NCBI GenBank assembly: GCA_942491185.1
Contig: CALOAB010000010.1
Span: 210,025 to 274,024, forward strand
From: SLRI01 sp942491185
GTDB lineage: Bacteria; Pseudomonadota; Alphaproteobacteria; Geminicoccales; Geminicoccaceae
Reading direction: 5' to 3'
DNA length: 64,000 nt
The notes beneath the pieces were generated by a model, which saw only the letters and a program-made list of their open reading frames with translations, was not told where the DNA came from and did no database searches. The translations under genes and the position numbers were made by a program. Shown here one piece after another: positions 7,885 through 16,758 of this stretch (position 1 is the first letter of the stretch; every line of letters starts with the position of its first letter).

Positions 7885-8603
7885 AGCTCCTCGAATGCGG
7901 GCGGCGAGAGGGACTCCGGGCAGCTCTCGTCCGGATGCAGGGCGATGAATCGCAGAGGCTCGAGCTGCGGCACGAGGCCCTCGCCTTCCATCGGCGGCAG
8001 CAGGGCGATGCGCCCGCGAAGCTCCGCCAGCACCGGCTCGCCGGGCGCCAGCGCGCCGCTTTGCTGGAGCGCCAGGTAGGCGCGCTCGAGCGCCAGATTG
8101 TCGGCGGTGAAGGCGACCGGCAGGCGCCGGCCGGTCCGGCATTCCTCGAACAGTGCCGCGTCCGCCATGTAGCGATAGAGCCCGCGCATCTCGAGCTCTG
8201 GCTCGAGCAGCGCCACGTCTGCGGCCTCAAGAGCGTGGTCCGGCGCCGGATCGATCGGTCGGGCCGCATGGTCCAGCAGCTCGAGCCGCTCCGGGCTCGC
8301 AATGGCAAAGCCGATCGGCGCGTCGTCACCGGCGAGCAGGATGCTCTGCCCGTCGGAGGCCACGACCCAACGGCCGATGGCGTCGCGCGCGTCGGTTGGT
8401 GCCCGATCCAAGAGCGTGCGCCGTAGCTGGAAGCTGCCATCGCCCAGAAGATCGAGCTGCCAGTCGGCGCTGCCCCCCGAGGTCGCCGGCAGCGTGCCGG
8501 TGAAGCTCTTCGGCAGCACGCCCAACGGGCCGTCGCTGGCAGCGAGCAGGCTCGGCAGCAAAGCGAGCAGAGCAGCGACAAGAAATGCACGGCACACGAT
8601 CAA
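7878..8603 (-). CDS. NlpE-like copper-homeostasis/adhesion-sensing envelope protein
   Basis: A 241-residue secreted protein. From TTG 8603, which has CCGGAGG upstream, the N-terminus CRAFLVAALLALLPSLLAAS is a signal peptide without a clear lipobox cysteine at the cleavage site. The N-terminal domain (LPKSFTGTLPATSG, then LDLLGDGSFQLRRT and LELLDHAARPI) follows the NlpE N-terminal repeat pattern but lacks the CxxC of E. coli NlpE. The second domain has LYRYMADAALFEECRTGRRL, typical of NlpE-like C-terminal regions. NlpE senses surface contact and lipoprotein trafficking and activates Cpx in enterobacteria; the role here is not known. An in-frame ATG at 8720 would add 39 residues before the signal peptide and is less likely. 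Confidence 0.75.
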   Translation of the reverse strand: MIVCRAFLVAALLALLPSLLAASDGPLGVLPKSFTGTLPATSGGSADWQLDLLGDGSFQLRRTLLDRAPTDARDAIGRWVVASDGQSILLAGDDAPIGFAIASPERLELLDHAARPIDPAPDHALEAADVALLEPELEMRGLYRYMADAALFEECRTGRRLPVAFTADNLALERAYLALQQSGALAPGEPVLAELRGRIALLPPMEGEGLVPQLEPLRFIALHPDESCPESLSPPAFEELR

Positions 8604-8821
8604 GGTGCCCCTCCGGTCAGGCGGTTGATCGATCTGCACTAGCGTGATCCCGGGCGCCGGTCGACTGTCACTACAGGCTCTTGCGGCCGCCACCACATCG
8701 CCTGCCGGCGCAACGGCCACAATCGCGCGATCCCCACCTCGACACTGGCCAATCCCCGGCCATTGCGCTAACCACGAGCGTTGCTTTCAGGCATCGCCTT
8801 TCGTTGGTTCAGGGACAGATC

Positions 8822-10192
8822 ATGCCCGGTTATCTCGATCTCGAACATCTGGCCGAGCGGGTCAGCCTCGGCCTGATCGACACCATCATCGTCTGCTTTC
8901 CCGACATGCAGGGCCGGCTGATCGGCAAGCGCTTCCATGCCGGCCATTTCGTCGCCACGGGCCATGCCGAGACGCATGGCTGCGACTACCTGCTCGCCAA
9001 CGACATCGAGATGGAGCCGGTGCCGGGCTACCAGGCGGCGAGCTGGCAGCGGGGCTATGGCGACTTCGTCATGGCGCCCGACATGTCGACGCTGATCGAG
9101 GTGCCCTGGCTCGAAGGCACCGCCCTCGTCCTCTGCGACATCCAGGACCACCATCACCACCAGCCTCTGGCGCACAGCCCACGCGCGATCCTCAAGCGCC
9201 AGCTCGACCGGCTGGAGGAGCGCGGCATGCGCGCGCTCGTCGCCTCGGAGCTGGAATTCTACCTCTTCGACGAGACCTACATCTCAGCCCGCGAGCAGGG
9301 CTGGCAGAACCTGCAGACGGCAAGCGAGTACATCCAGGACTACGTGATCGGCGCCACCTCGAAGGAGGAGCGGCTGATGCGGCAGATCAGGAATGGCCTC
9401 GCCGGTGCTGGCATCCCGGTCGAGAACAGCAAGGGCGAGTGGGGCCCCGGCCAGGAGGAGATCAACGTCCGCTACGCCGATGCGCTGGCCATGGCCGATC
9501 GCCACGTCGTCTTGAAGAACGGCATCAAGGAGATGGCGCAGGACGCCGGTGCCGCCGTCACCTTCATGGCCAAGTACCACAACGACCTCGCCGGCTCGTC
9601 GTGCCACATCCACGCCTCGCTCTGGGACAAGGAGGGAGCGACGCCGCTCTTCCTCGACGCCGATGCGCCTTTCGGCATGTCCAAGCTGATGCGGCAGTTC
9701 GTCGGCGGCCAGCTCAAACATGCGAGCGCGCTTACCTGGTTCCTGGCGCCCTACATCAACTCCTACAAGCGCTTCCAGGCCGGCACGTTCGCGCCGACGC
9801 GGATCGTGCTCTCGGGCGACAACCGCACGGCCGGCTTTCGCATCGTCGGCGAGGGCACCAAGGCGCAGCGGATCGAGTGCCGGATCGGCGGCGCCGATCT
9901 CAACCCCTATCTCGCCTTCGCCGCCCTGATCGCCGCCGGTCTCGACGGCATCGACCAGGACCTGGATTGCGGCGAGCCCTATCAGGGTGACGCCTATGCC
10001 GACGCGGCGCTGCCCGAGGTGCCGAAGACCTTGCGTGACGCGATGCGGACGCTCGACGAGTCGACGATGCTGCGGGCCGCCTTCGGCGATGCGGTGATCG
10101 ACCACTATGTCCACACGGCCCGCTGGGAGCAGATGGAGTACGACCGCAGGGTCACCGACTTCGAGCTGAAGCGCGGCTTCGAGCGGTATTGA
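8822..10192 (+). CDS. Glutamine synthetase-family ligase (probable gamma-glutamyl-amine/amino-alcohol synthetase)
   Basis: A 456-residue protein of the glutamine synthetase superfamily but not the nitrogen-assimilation GlnA type. It has CDYLLANDIEMEPVPG in the beta-grasp region, metal ligands in SELEFYLFDE and NSKGEWGPGQEEINVRY, KYHNDLAGSSCHIHASL in the ATP/glutamate site, and RIECRIGGADLNPYLA near the C-terminus. The Tyr-adenylylation region of GlnA is absent. PuuA- and IpuC-like relatives join glutamate to amines or amino alcohols using ATP. AGGGA precedes ATG 8822. Only 7 bp separate it from the aldehyde dehydrogenase, so the three downstream enzymes probably form one operon for amine or amino-alcohol catabolism. 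Confidence 0.85.
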   Translation: MPGYLDLEHLAERVSLGLIDTIIVCFPDMQGRLIGKRFHAGHFVATGHAETHGCDYLLANDIEMEPVPGYQAASWQRGYGDFVMAPDMSTLIEVPWLEGTALVLCDIQDHHHHQPLAHSPRAILKRQLDRLEERGMRALVASELEFYLFDETYISAREQGWQNLQTASEYIQDYVIGATSKEERLMRQIRNGLAGAGIPVENSKGEWGPGQEEINVRYADALAMADRHVVLKNGIKEMAQDAGAAVTFMAKYHNDLAGSSCHIHASLWDKEGATPLFLDADAPFGMSKLMRQFVGGQLKHASALTWFLAPYINSYKRFQAGTFAPTRIVLSGDNRTAGFRIVGEGTKAQRIECRIGGADLNPYLAFAALIAAGLDGIDQDLDCGEPYQGDAYADAALPEVPKTLRDAMRTLDESTMLRAAFGDAVIDHYVHTARWEQMEYDRRVTDFELKRGFERY

Positions 10193-10199
10193 GGGCGCC

Positions 10200-11591
10200 A
10201 TGAGCGAAGCGGTCCGGATCGTCTCGCCGATCGACGGCAGCATCGTGGCCGAGCGCGTCCGTGCGACGGATGGCGAGGTCGAGGCGGCGCTCGCCGCAGC
10301 CCGGGCGGCACAGGCCGAGTGGGCCATGGTGCCGGTGGCCGAACGCGCCGAGCTCTGCCTCGCCATGCTGGATGCCATGCTGGCCGTGCAGGAGGATCTC
10401 ACCGTCGAGCTGGCGCGGATGATGGGCCGGCCGGTGCGCTATGGCGGCGAGATGGGCGGCTTTGCCGAGCGCATCCGCTACATGGCGTCGATCGCGCCGA
10501 CCTCGCTGGCGGCACAGGAGATCGAGTATCACCCGGCCAGCCGCCGGCTCATCGCCCGCGAGCCGCTGGGCCTGGTGCTGGTGGTGGCGCCCTGGAACTA
10601 CCCCTACATGACCGCGGTCAACACGGTGGTGCCGGCACTGATCGCCGGCAATGCGGTGCTGCTCAAGGCGGCCTCGCAGACGCTGCTGGCCGGCGAGCGC
10701 TTCGCCCGCGCCTTCGCTGCCGCCGGCCTGCCCGAAGGCCTCTTTCATCATCTCGTGCTGTCGCATGCGCAGACCGAGCGCCTGCTCGCCGCCCGCGCTG
10801 TCGATCACGTCACCTTCACGGGCTCGGTCGCTGGCGGCCGGGCCATAGAGCGGGCGGCGGCCGGCACGTTCATGGGCGTGGCGCTGGAGCTCGGCGGCAA
10901 GGATCCAGCCTATGTCCGCGCCGACGCCGACCTCGACCACGCGGTCGAGAACCTGGTCGACGGCGCCTTCTTCAATTCCGGCCAGAGCTGTTGCGGGATC
11001 GAGCGGATCTATGTGGCCGACAGCCTGTTCGACCGCTTCGTCGAGGGCTTCGTCGCCACTACGCAGGGCTACGTCCTCGACGACCCCCTCGACGAAGCGA
11101 CGACCCTGGGGCCCATGGCGCAGGCCAGGGGCGCCGACCTGGTGCGTGAGCAGACCTCGGCAGCGGTGCGTGCCGGCGCCAAGGCGCTGATCGATCCCGG
11201 GCGGTTCGCACGCAATGGCGGGCCGGGCTCGCCCTGGCTGGCGCCGCAGGTGCTGACCGGTGTCGATCACCAGATGGCGGTGATGCGCGAGGAGAGCTTC
11301 GGGCCGGTGGTCGGCATCATGCCCGTGGCTGACGACGACGCGGCCATCGCACTGATGAACGACAGCGCCTACGGCCTCACCGCCTCGCTCTGGACCGCCG
11401 ACCGCGATGCCGCGCGGGCGCTCGGTGCCAGGCTGCAGACCGGCACCGTCTTCATGAATCGCTGCGACTATCTCGATCCCGCGCTCACCTGGACCGGGGT
11501 CAAGGAGACGGGCCGCGGCCAGGCCCTCTCGATGCTCGGCTATCAGGCATTGACCCGACCGAAGTCCTACAACTTCAGGAGCGTGCCTTGA
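10200..11591 (+). CDS. NAD(P)-dependent aldehyde dehydrogenase
   Basis: A 463-residue aldehyde dehydrogenase of normal length. Visible motifs are PWNYPYMTAVNTVVPALIAG (cofactor-binding helix region), FTGSVAGG, the general-base Glu in LELGGKDPAYV near residue 230, and the nucleophilic Cys in NSGQSCCG near residue 264. EESFGPVVGI and the C-terminal GVKETGRGQALS are also present. It oxidises an aldehyde to a carboxylic acid in the cytoplasm. With the upstream gamma-glutamyl ligase-like gene and the iron alcohol dehydrogenase (whose start overlaps this stop), it would be expected to act on a gamma-glutamyl aldehyde, as PuuC does, but this is inference from context. Confidence 0.92.
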   Translation: MSEAVRIVSPIDGSIVAERVRATDGEVEAALAAARAAQAEWAMVPVAERAELCLAMLDAMLAVQEDLTVELARMMGRPVRYGGEMGGFAERIRYMASIAPTSLAAQEIEYHPASRRLIAREPLGLVLVVAPWNYPYMTAVNTVVPALIAGNAVLLKAASQTLLAGERFARAFAAAGLPEGLFHHLVLSHAQTERLLAARAVDHVTFTGSVAGGRAIERAAAGTFMGVALELGGKDPAYVRADADLDHAVENLVDGAFFNSGQSCCGIERIYVADSLFDRFVEGFVATTQGYVLDDPLDEATTLGPMAQARGADLVREQTSAAVRAGAKALIDPGRFARNGGPGSPWLAPQVLTGVDHQMAVMREESFGPVVGIMPVADDDAAIALMNDSAYGLTASLWTADRDAARALGARLQTGTVFMNRCDYLDPALTWTGVKETGRGQALSMLGYQALTRPKSYNFRSVP

Positions 11592-12751
11592 GCGCGGCCT
11601 CTTTCGCCAATTGGAGCTACCCGACGACCGTCCGCTTCGGTGCCGGGCGGATCGCCGAGCTGCCGGAAGCCTGTGCGGCTGCTGGCATCAGCCGCCCGCT
11701 GTTCGTCACCGACGCGGGGCTAAAGGAGCTGCCGATCACGGCCGCCGCGCGAGAGCTCCTGCCGGGCGCCGGCTTCTTCGCCGAGGTCAAGGCCAACCCG
11801 GTGGACGCGAATGTCGAGGCCGGCGTCGCTGCCTTCAAGGCCGGCGGCCATGATGGAGTCGTCGCCTTCGGCGGTGGCAGCGGGCTCGATGTCGGCAAAT
11901 GCATCGCCTTCATGGCGGGCCAGAGCCGGCCGATCTGGGACTTCGAGGATATCGGCGATTGGTGGAAACGGGCCGATGCCGCGGCCATCGCCCCGGTCGT
12001 TGCGGTCCCGACCACGGCCGGCACCGGCTCAGAGGTCGGCCGTGCCGGGGTGATCACCAACAGTGCGACGCACACCAAGAAGGTGATCTTCCACCCGAGG
12101 ATGCTGCCCGAGATCGTCATCAGCGACCCGGCGCTGACGGTGGGCGTGCCGCCGATGATCACCGCCGGCACCGGCATGGATGCCTTGGCGCACTGCCTCG
12201 AGGCCTATTTCGCGCCCAGCTTTCATCCCATGTCGGAGGGCATTGCAGTCGAGGGCGCGCGCCTGGTCAAGGACGCCCTGCCCCGCGCCGTGGCCGACGG
12301 TGCCGACCTCGAGGCGCGCGCCATGCTGCTGGCCGCCGCCTCGATGGGTGCCGTCGCCTTCCAGAAGGGGTTGGGTGCCATTCACGCCGTCTCGCACCCG
12401 GTGGGCGCCCTCTACGATACGCATCACGGCCTCACCAACGCGGTCTTCATGCCCTACGTGCTGGCCTTCAATCGTGACGCCATCGCCGGCAAGGCAGCCC
12501 GCCTCGCGGCCTGGCTCGGGCTCGCACAGGCGGATCTCGACGGGCTGATCGATTGGGTGCTGGCGCTCAGGGATGCCATCGGCATCCCGCATGATCTGCC
12601 GGGCCTCGGCATCACCGACGACAGCCGGTTCGCCGAGATGGCCGAGATGGCCGTCGTCGATCCCACCGCCGGCGGCAATCCGCGGCCGCTGGACGCCACC
12701 GCGGCGTTGCACATCTATCGTGCCGCTGCTGCCGGGCAACTGGCCGGATGA
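11588..12751 (+). CDS. Iron-containing (type III) alcohol dehydrogenase
   Basis: A 387-residue Fe-ADH. It starts at TTG 11588 inside a TTGA overlap with the aldehyde dehydrogenase stop. NAD-binding residues are in VVAFGGGSGLDVGKCIAF, the family signature is PTTAGTGSEVGRAGVIT, and metal-binding residues are in DALAHCLEAYF and AVSHPVGALYDTHHG. The family interconverts primary alcohols and aldehydes, often with Fe2+ or Zn2+. Its translational coupling to the aldehyde dehydrogenase suggests the two work in sequence (alcohol to aldehyde to acid) on the product of the upstream ligase. The exact alcohol is not known. Confidence 0.9.
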   Translation: MSAASFANWSYPTTVRFGAGRIAELPEACAAAGISRPLFVTDAGLKELPITAAARELLPGAGFFAEVKANPVDANVEAGVAAFKAGGHDGVVAFGGGSGLDVGKCIAFMAGQSRPIWDFEDIGDWWKRADAAAIAPVVAVPTTAGTGSEVGRAGVITNSATHTKKVIFHPRMLPEIVISDPALTVGVPPMITAGTGMDALAHCLEAYFAPSFHPMSEGIAVEGARLVKDALPRAVADGADLEARAMLLAAASMGAVAFQKGLGAIHAVSHPVGALYDTHHGLTNAVFMPYVLAFNRDAIAGKAARLAAWLGLAQADLDGLIDWVLALRDAIGIPHDLPGLGITDDSRFAEMAEMAVVDPTAGGNPRPLDATAALHIYRAAAAGQLAG

Positions 12752-12772
12752 CCTGCCCATGCCGGAGCTGAG

Positions 12773-13105
12773 ATGCCGGAGCTGACCACCCGCAATGCCG
12801 CCCCGGGACGGGCCGCAGCGCATATCGTCTACGCGCTCTACGCGGTGGCGCTGTTCACGGCATTGCCGCTGCTGGCCGGCGTCATCGTGGCCTACATCGC
12901 CCGCGGCGGCGCCGAGCCCGTCTACCGATCGCATCTCACCTGGAGCATTCGCACCTTCTGGTGGGCGCTGCTGTGGCTGATCATCGGCACCGTGCTCACG
13001 CTCGTTCTGATCGGCTACGCCATCCTGGCCCTGCTCTGGCTCTGGACCGCGTACCGGACCATTCGCGGCTGGCTCAGGCTCGCCGACAATCTGCCGATCG
13101 GCTGA
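12773..13105 (+). CDS. Small membrane protein, DUF4870-like
   Basis: A 110-residue protein with three hydrophobic segments: VYALYAVALFTALPLLAGVI, FWWALLWLIIGTVLTLVL and YAILALLWLWTA. The pattern (IAYxA-type helix one, HLTWSIRTFWW linker, C-terminal YRTIRGWLRLADN) resembles the Tic20/DUF4870 group of small bacterial membrane proteins of unknown function. A 14-bp direct duplication (ATGCCGGAGCTGAG / ATGCCGGAGCTGAC) surrounds the start; the second ATG at 12773 was chosen because the GGAG in the first copy lies 7 bases upstream. It follows the Fe-ADH by 21 bp and is probably co-transcribed with it. Confidence 0.7.
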   Translation: MPELTTRNAAPGRAAAHIVYALYAVALFTALPLLAGVIVAYIARGGAEPVYRSHLTWSIRTFWWALLWLIIGTVLTLVLIGYAILALLWLWTAYRTIRGWLRLADNLPIG

Positions 13106-13141
13106 CGCCGCAGCGCTTACCTTGGCACCGTACCCAGCCGC

Positions 13142-14239
13142 TCAGGCCGTAGGCTCGACCGCCGCCCGGTGGCCCCAGTAGCGTCGCGCCCGGGCCATCA
13201 GGCCATGCTGGGCCAGTGGCGTGACGTCGATCACCCGACCGGCATTGCCGGCTTCGATGTGCGCGATGAACTGCCGGGCACTGTTTTCCCAGCTGAAGGG
13301 CATTGCCCGCGCCCGGCAGCGCTCGCGCGGGATATCCAGTGCCTGACGCGCCGCTGAGCCCAGATCCTCGTCCAGGACGCCAGCGCCGGAAGAGCCCACG
13401 ACATCGATCGGGCCGGTGGTCGGGTAGGCTGCGACCGGCACGCCTGACGCCATCGCCTCGAGCAGCACGATGCCGAACGAATCGGTCCGGCTCGGGAACA
13501 CGAAGACATCGGCCGAGGCGAAGATGCGCGCGAGATCGGTGCCGGTGCGCAGGCCCAGAAAAGTGGCGTCGGGATAGGCGGCCTCGAGCTGGCGGCGGGC
13601 CGGGCCGTCGCCGACGACGACCTTGGTTCCCGGCAGATCGAGGGAGAGAAAGTCGCCGACGCTCTTCTCCACGGCGAGCCTGCCGACATAGAGAAAGATC
13701 GGTCCCTCGAGGCCCAGATCCTCGCGCCGCTCCGGCGTGAACAACCGCGTGTCGACACCGTAGCTCCAGCGCATGATCCCTGTGACACCGCGCTTCTCGA
13801 GATCCTCCGCGAGCTGGTCGGTGGTCACCATCACGCCCTGGCCGGCATTGTGAAAGCGCCGCATCAGCCGAAAGGTCCAATCGATCGGAATGGGCATTCT
13901 AGTGCGGATGTATTCCGGCAGGCGTGTGTGGTAGCAGGTGGTGAACGGCAGGTCGTAGCGCAGGCAGAGCCGGCGGACGACATGGCCGATCGGCCCTTCG
14001 GTCGCGATGTGGATATGCGTCGGCGCCAGCTCGGCGATCATGCCCGCCAGCCGCGCCGGGCGACAGAAGGCAAGGCGAATCTCGGGATAGATGGGCAGCG
14101 GGACGGAGTGGAAATCCTGGGGCGTGATCAGCGCGATCTCGGCACCCTGACCTGGAGCTTCGTCCACCATCCGCTCGATCGAGCGCACGACACCATTGAC
14201 CTGCGGGTACCAGGCATCGGTTGCCAGCAGGAGGCGCAT
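13142..14239 (-). CDS. GT4-family glycosyltransferase
   Basis: A 365-residue GT-B glycosyltransferase starting at ATG 14239 with MRLLLATDAWYPQVNGVVRS, the typical N-terminal fold start of bacterial mannosyl/glucosyl transferases. The donor-binding half holds FLYVGRLAVEKSVGDFL, VVVGDGPARRQLEAAYP and the E-x7-E motif in DSFGIVLLEAMASGVPV. Close family types include alpha-mannosyl- and glycolipid-forming enzymes; donor and acceptor cannot be told. The frame remains open to 14305, but the extra residues do not fit the family start. In several alphaproteobacteria a gene of this type occurs near the RibA/dehydrogenase/QueD-like set seen here at 5-8 kb; this is recalled, not checked. Confidence 0.88.
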   Translation of the reverse strand: MRLLLATDAWYPQVNGVVRSIERMVDEAPGQGAEIALITPQDFHSVPLPIYPEIRLAFCRPARLAGMIAELAPTHIHIATEGPIGHVVRRLCLRYDLPFTTCYHTRLPEYIRTRMPIPIDWTFRLMRRFHNAGQGVMVTTDQLAEDLEKRGVTGIMRWSYGVDTRLFTPERREDLGLEGPIFLYVGRLAVEKSVGDFLSLDLPGTKVVVGDGPARRQLEAAYPDATFLGLRTGTDLARIFASADVFVFPSRTDSFGIVLLEAMASGVPVAAYPTTGPIDVVGSSGAGVLDEDLGSAARQALDIPRERCRARAMPFSWENSARQFIAHIEAGNAGRVIDVTPLAQHGLMARARRYWGHRAAVEPTA

Positions 14240-14448
14240 GGCCCCGGCCGCTTTCGCCTTGCCGGCGGCCGGCGTCGACCAGCCCGCGGTCCGAAGGGTC
14301 GTCACCTTGCTACCTCGCCCCGTTTGCGCCCGCCCGACAAGTGGGCATGCAAAGCCGCTGTCACCACCACCCGGCCTCGCGCGTCAGGTGAATATGCGTC
14401 CATCTGGAGCCTCTCCCCTCTCGCACACGGTGCACGAACGGCGCCGGC

Positions 14449-15063
14449 TCAGGCGGGCTTGGTTGCCGCTTGAAAATCCAGCGCCACCTTGTTCATGAAG
14501 CCGGCGTCATCGCCCATGGCGAGCAGCGGTGCTGCCTCGGCGATGCCGTCGAGCATCGCCTCGAGCCAGCCGGCCTCGCTCTTGTGGAAATCGCTCAGCA
14601 CGTGGCCGGTCACCCGGTCCTTGTGGCCTGGATGGCCGATGCCGATGCGCACGCGCTTGAAGTCGCGCGAGCCCAGATGAGCATCCAGGCTCTTCAGCCC
14701 GTTGTGCCCCGCAACCCCACCGCCAAGCTTGATCCGTAAGCGGCCGGGCGCAAGGTCGAGCTCGTCGTGAAAGACGACGATATCGCCGATGGCGATCTTG
14801 AAGAAGCGCATGGCCTCGCCGACCGACTGGCCGGAGAGGTTCATGAAGGTCTGGGGCTTGAGCAGCAGAACCTTGACCGCGCCGAGCTGGCCCTCGCTCA
14901 GCTCACCTTGGAACTTGCGACGCCAGGGCGGAAAGCGATGCCGCCAGGCGATGGCGTCGAGCGCCAGAAAGCCGATATTGTGGCGATGCCCGGCATAGGA
15001 CGGGCCAGGGTTGCCGAGGCCGACGAGCAGCCTCGGTCCCGGGCCGGGTGAGCCGGCAGAGAT
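14449..15063 (-). CDS. pth: Peptidyl-tRNA hydrolase
   Basis: Recycles peptidyl-tRNA dropped by ribosomes. The coding frame shows LLVGLGNPGPSYAGHRHNIG with the catalytic His (HN), then LLKPQTFMNLSGQSVGEA and VVFHDELDLAPGRLRIKLGG, the invariant parts of Pth. No ATG, GTG or TTG lies between the in-frame TGA that ends rplY (15067-15069) and this conserved start. The best candidate is ATC at 15063, with GAGG 8 bases upstream inside the end of rplY; it would give 204 residues. A G-to-C error in an ATG is the simple alternative. Starting at the first in-frame ATG (14844) would remove the active site and cannot be right. Confidence 0.88.
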   Translation of the reverse strand: MSAGSPGPGPRLLVGLGNPGPSYAGHRHNIGFLALDAIAWRHRFPPWRRKFQGELSEGQLGAVKVLLLKPQTFMNLSGQSVGEAMRFFKIAIGDIVVFHDELDLAPGRLRIKLGGGVAGHNGLKSLDAHLGSRDFKRVRIGIGHPGHKDRVTGHVLSDFHKSEAGWLEAMLDGIAEAAPLLAMGDDAGFMNKVALDFQAATKPA

Positions 15064-15066
15064 GGC

Positions 15067-15699
15067 TCAATCCTCGGTGGTCTCGGCCTCTTCGCCTTCC
15101 TCGTCGCCTTCCCCTTCTTCCCCACCACTCGGGCCGCGGCCGACCACTGCGCAAATGGTGAAGTCGCGATCGGTGATCGTGGGCGTCACATTGTCCGGCA
15201 GCGTGACCGCGCTGATATGCACGCTGTCACCGATCTCGATAGCACCGAGATCGACCTCGATCTGCTCAGGAATCGCCTCGACCGGACAGACCAGCTCGAT
15301 CTCGCGGCGGACGATGTTGAGCACGCCACCACGCTTGATGCCGGGGCACTTGTCCTCGTTCAAGAACTGCACCGGAACCTCGACCGTGATGGTCGAGCCC
15401 TTGGCAGCACGCAGGAAGTCGACATGCAGCGGGTCGCCCTTGACGGGATGGGTCTGCGCCTCGCGCGGCACCACCTGGATCGTCTTGCCGCCGAGCTTCA
15501 AAGCCACGACCGAGCTGAAGAAACGCGGGTTCATCTCGAGCTCGCGCTTGATCTCGCGCGCGACCAGCGAGATCTTCATCGGCTCTTCCTTGCCGCCATA
15601 GACAATGGCCGGCACCTTCGCCGTCTTGCGCAACGCGCGGGCGGCTTCCTTGCCGGTGCGTTCGCGCTTCTCGGCGGTCAGTTGAACGGCATCACTCAT
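15067..15699 (-). CDS. rplY: Ribosomal protein bL25, CTC (general stress) form
   Basis: A 210-residue bL25 of the long two-domain CTC type. The N-terminal 5S rRNA-binding domain begins LTAEKRERTGKEAARALR and includes VPAIVYGG. The C-terminal TL5-type beta domain has HVDFLRAAKGSTI and CPGIKRGGVLNIVRREIEL. An acidic tail (GEEGEGDEEGEEAETTED) ends the protein. AGGA lies upstream of ATG 15699. Its stop codon is almost in contact with the putative pth start, in the same frame, so the two genes are probably translated in a coupled way. This rplY-pth order is common in proteobacteria. Confidence 0.95.
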   Translation of the reverse strand: MSDAVQLTAEKRERTGKEAARALRKTAKVPAIVYGGKEEPMKISLVAREIKRELEMNPRFFSSVVALKLGGKTIQVVPREAQTHPVKGDPLHVDFLRAAKGSTITVEVPVQFLNEDKCPGIKRGGVLNIVRREIELVCPVEAIPEQIEVDLGAIEIGDSVHISAVTLPDNVTPTITDRDFTICAVVGRGPSGGEEGEGDEEGEEAETTED

Positions 15700-15783
15700 C
15701 GTATCGTCCTTTCACCCCTCCGGCACAGGCACCATTGCCGCCCCGGACAGATATGGTTGGGCCCTGAAACGTTCGGGCATGCC

Positions 15784-15803
15784 GGCCGGTTGAAGCACCG
15801 GCC
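15784..15803 (-). terminator. Hairpin downstream of prs
   Basis: GGCCGGT-TGAAGC-ACCGGCC forms a 7-bp perfect stem with a 6-nt loop, 22 bp past the prs stop and before rplY. There is no U-tract on the minus strand, so it may be a weak terminator or an mRNA-stabilising structure. Confidence 0.35.
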
Positions 15804-15825
15804 AACTCTTGGTCCTAAAAGCGGG

Positions 15826-16758
15826 CTAGTCCCACAAGCTGGAGACCGAGCTCTCGCTGGCGATCCGGCTGATCGCCTCGCCCATCAGCTGGGCCACGGA
15901 GAGCACACGGATCTTCTCGGTCACCCGCACGCCTTCGGTCGGCCGGATGCTGTCGGTGATGACCAGCTTGTCCAGCGACGAGGCCGCAATGCGCGCCACG
16001 GCACCACCAGACAATACGCCATGCGCACAATAGGCCTGCACCGACGAAGCACCTGACGCCAGCAGCGCGTCAGCGGCATTGCAAAGCGTGCCACCACTGT
16101 CGACAATGTCGTCGACCAGCACACAATGCCGGCCCTCGACCTCGCCGATGACGTTCATGACCTCGGAGACACCCGCCCTCTCGCGGCGCTTATCGATAAT
16201 CGCGAGATTGGCGTCAAGCCGCTTGGCATAGGCCCTGGCCCTGGCGACACCGCCGACATCCGGCGAGACGATCAAGACATTGTCGGAGCCGAGGCTCTCG
16301 CCGATATCCGGCGACATCAAGGGCGCGCCGTAGAGATTGTCGACCGGGATATCAAAGAAGCCCTGGATCTGGCCGGCATGCAACTCCAGCGTTAGAACCC
16401 GGTTGGCACCGGCCTCGGTGATCAGGTTGGCGACCAGCTTCGCCGAAATCGGCGTCCGCGGGCCCGGCTTCCGGTCCTGTCGCGCATAGCCGAAATAGGG
16501 CATGACGGCCGTGATCCGCCGCGCAGATGCCCGCCGCAATGCGTCGATGCAGACCAGGAGCTCCATCAGGTTGTCGTTGGCCGGATAGGAGGTCGACTGG
16601 ATGATGAACACGTCCTCGCCGCGGACATTCTCCTGGATCTCGACGAAGATCTCCATGTCGGCGAAGCGGTGCACCGTCGCCTTCGTCAGCTCGACACGCA
16701 AATAGGCAGCAATAGCCTCGGCCAGCGGGCGATTGCTGTTGCCGGCGAGCAGTTTCAT
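15826..16758 (-). CDS. prs: Ribose-phosphate pyrophosphokinase (PRPP synthetase)
   Basis: A 310-residue class I enzyme that makes PRPP from ribose 5-phosphate and ATP for nucleotide, His and Trp synthesis. It begins MKLLAGNSNRPLAEAIAAYL. It contains the ATP-binding flexible loop YARQDRKPGPRTPISAKLVA, the divalent-cation motif LELHAGQIQGFFDIPVDNL, and the PRPP-binding loop VLVDDIVDSGGTL near residue 218. ATG 16758 matches the normal N-terminus; the frame extends well upstream without further homology. It is followed by rplY and pth on the same strand. Confidence 0.96.
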   Translation of the reverse strand: MKLLAGNSNRPLAEAIAAYLRVELTKATVHRFADMEIFVEIQENVRGEDVFIIQSTSYPANDNLMELLVCIDALRRASARRITAVMPYFGYARQDRKPGPRTPISAKLVANLITEAGANRVLTLELHAGQIQGFFDIPVDNLYGAPLMSPDIGESLGSDNVLIVSPDVGGVARARAYAKRLDANLAIIDKRRERAGVSEVMNVIGEVEGRHCVLVDDIVDSGGTLCNAADALLASGASSVQAYCAHGVLSGGAVARIAASSLDKLVITDSIRPTEGVRVTEKIRVLSVAQLMGEAISRIASESSVSSLWD

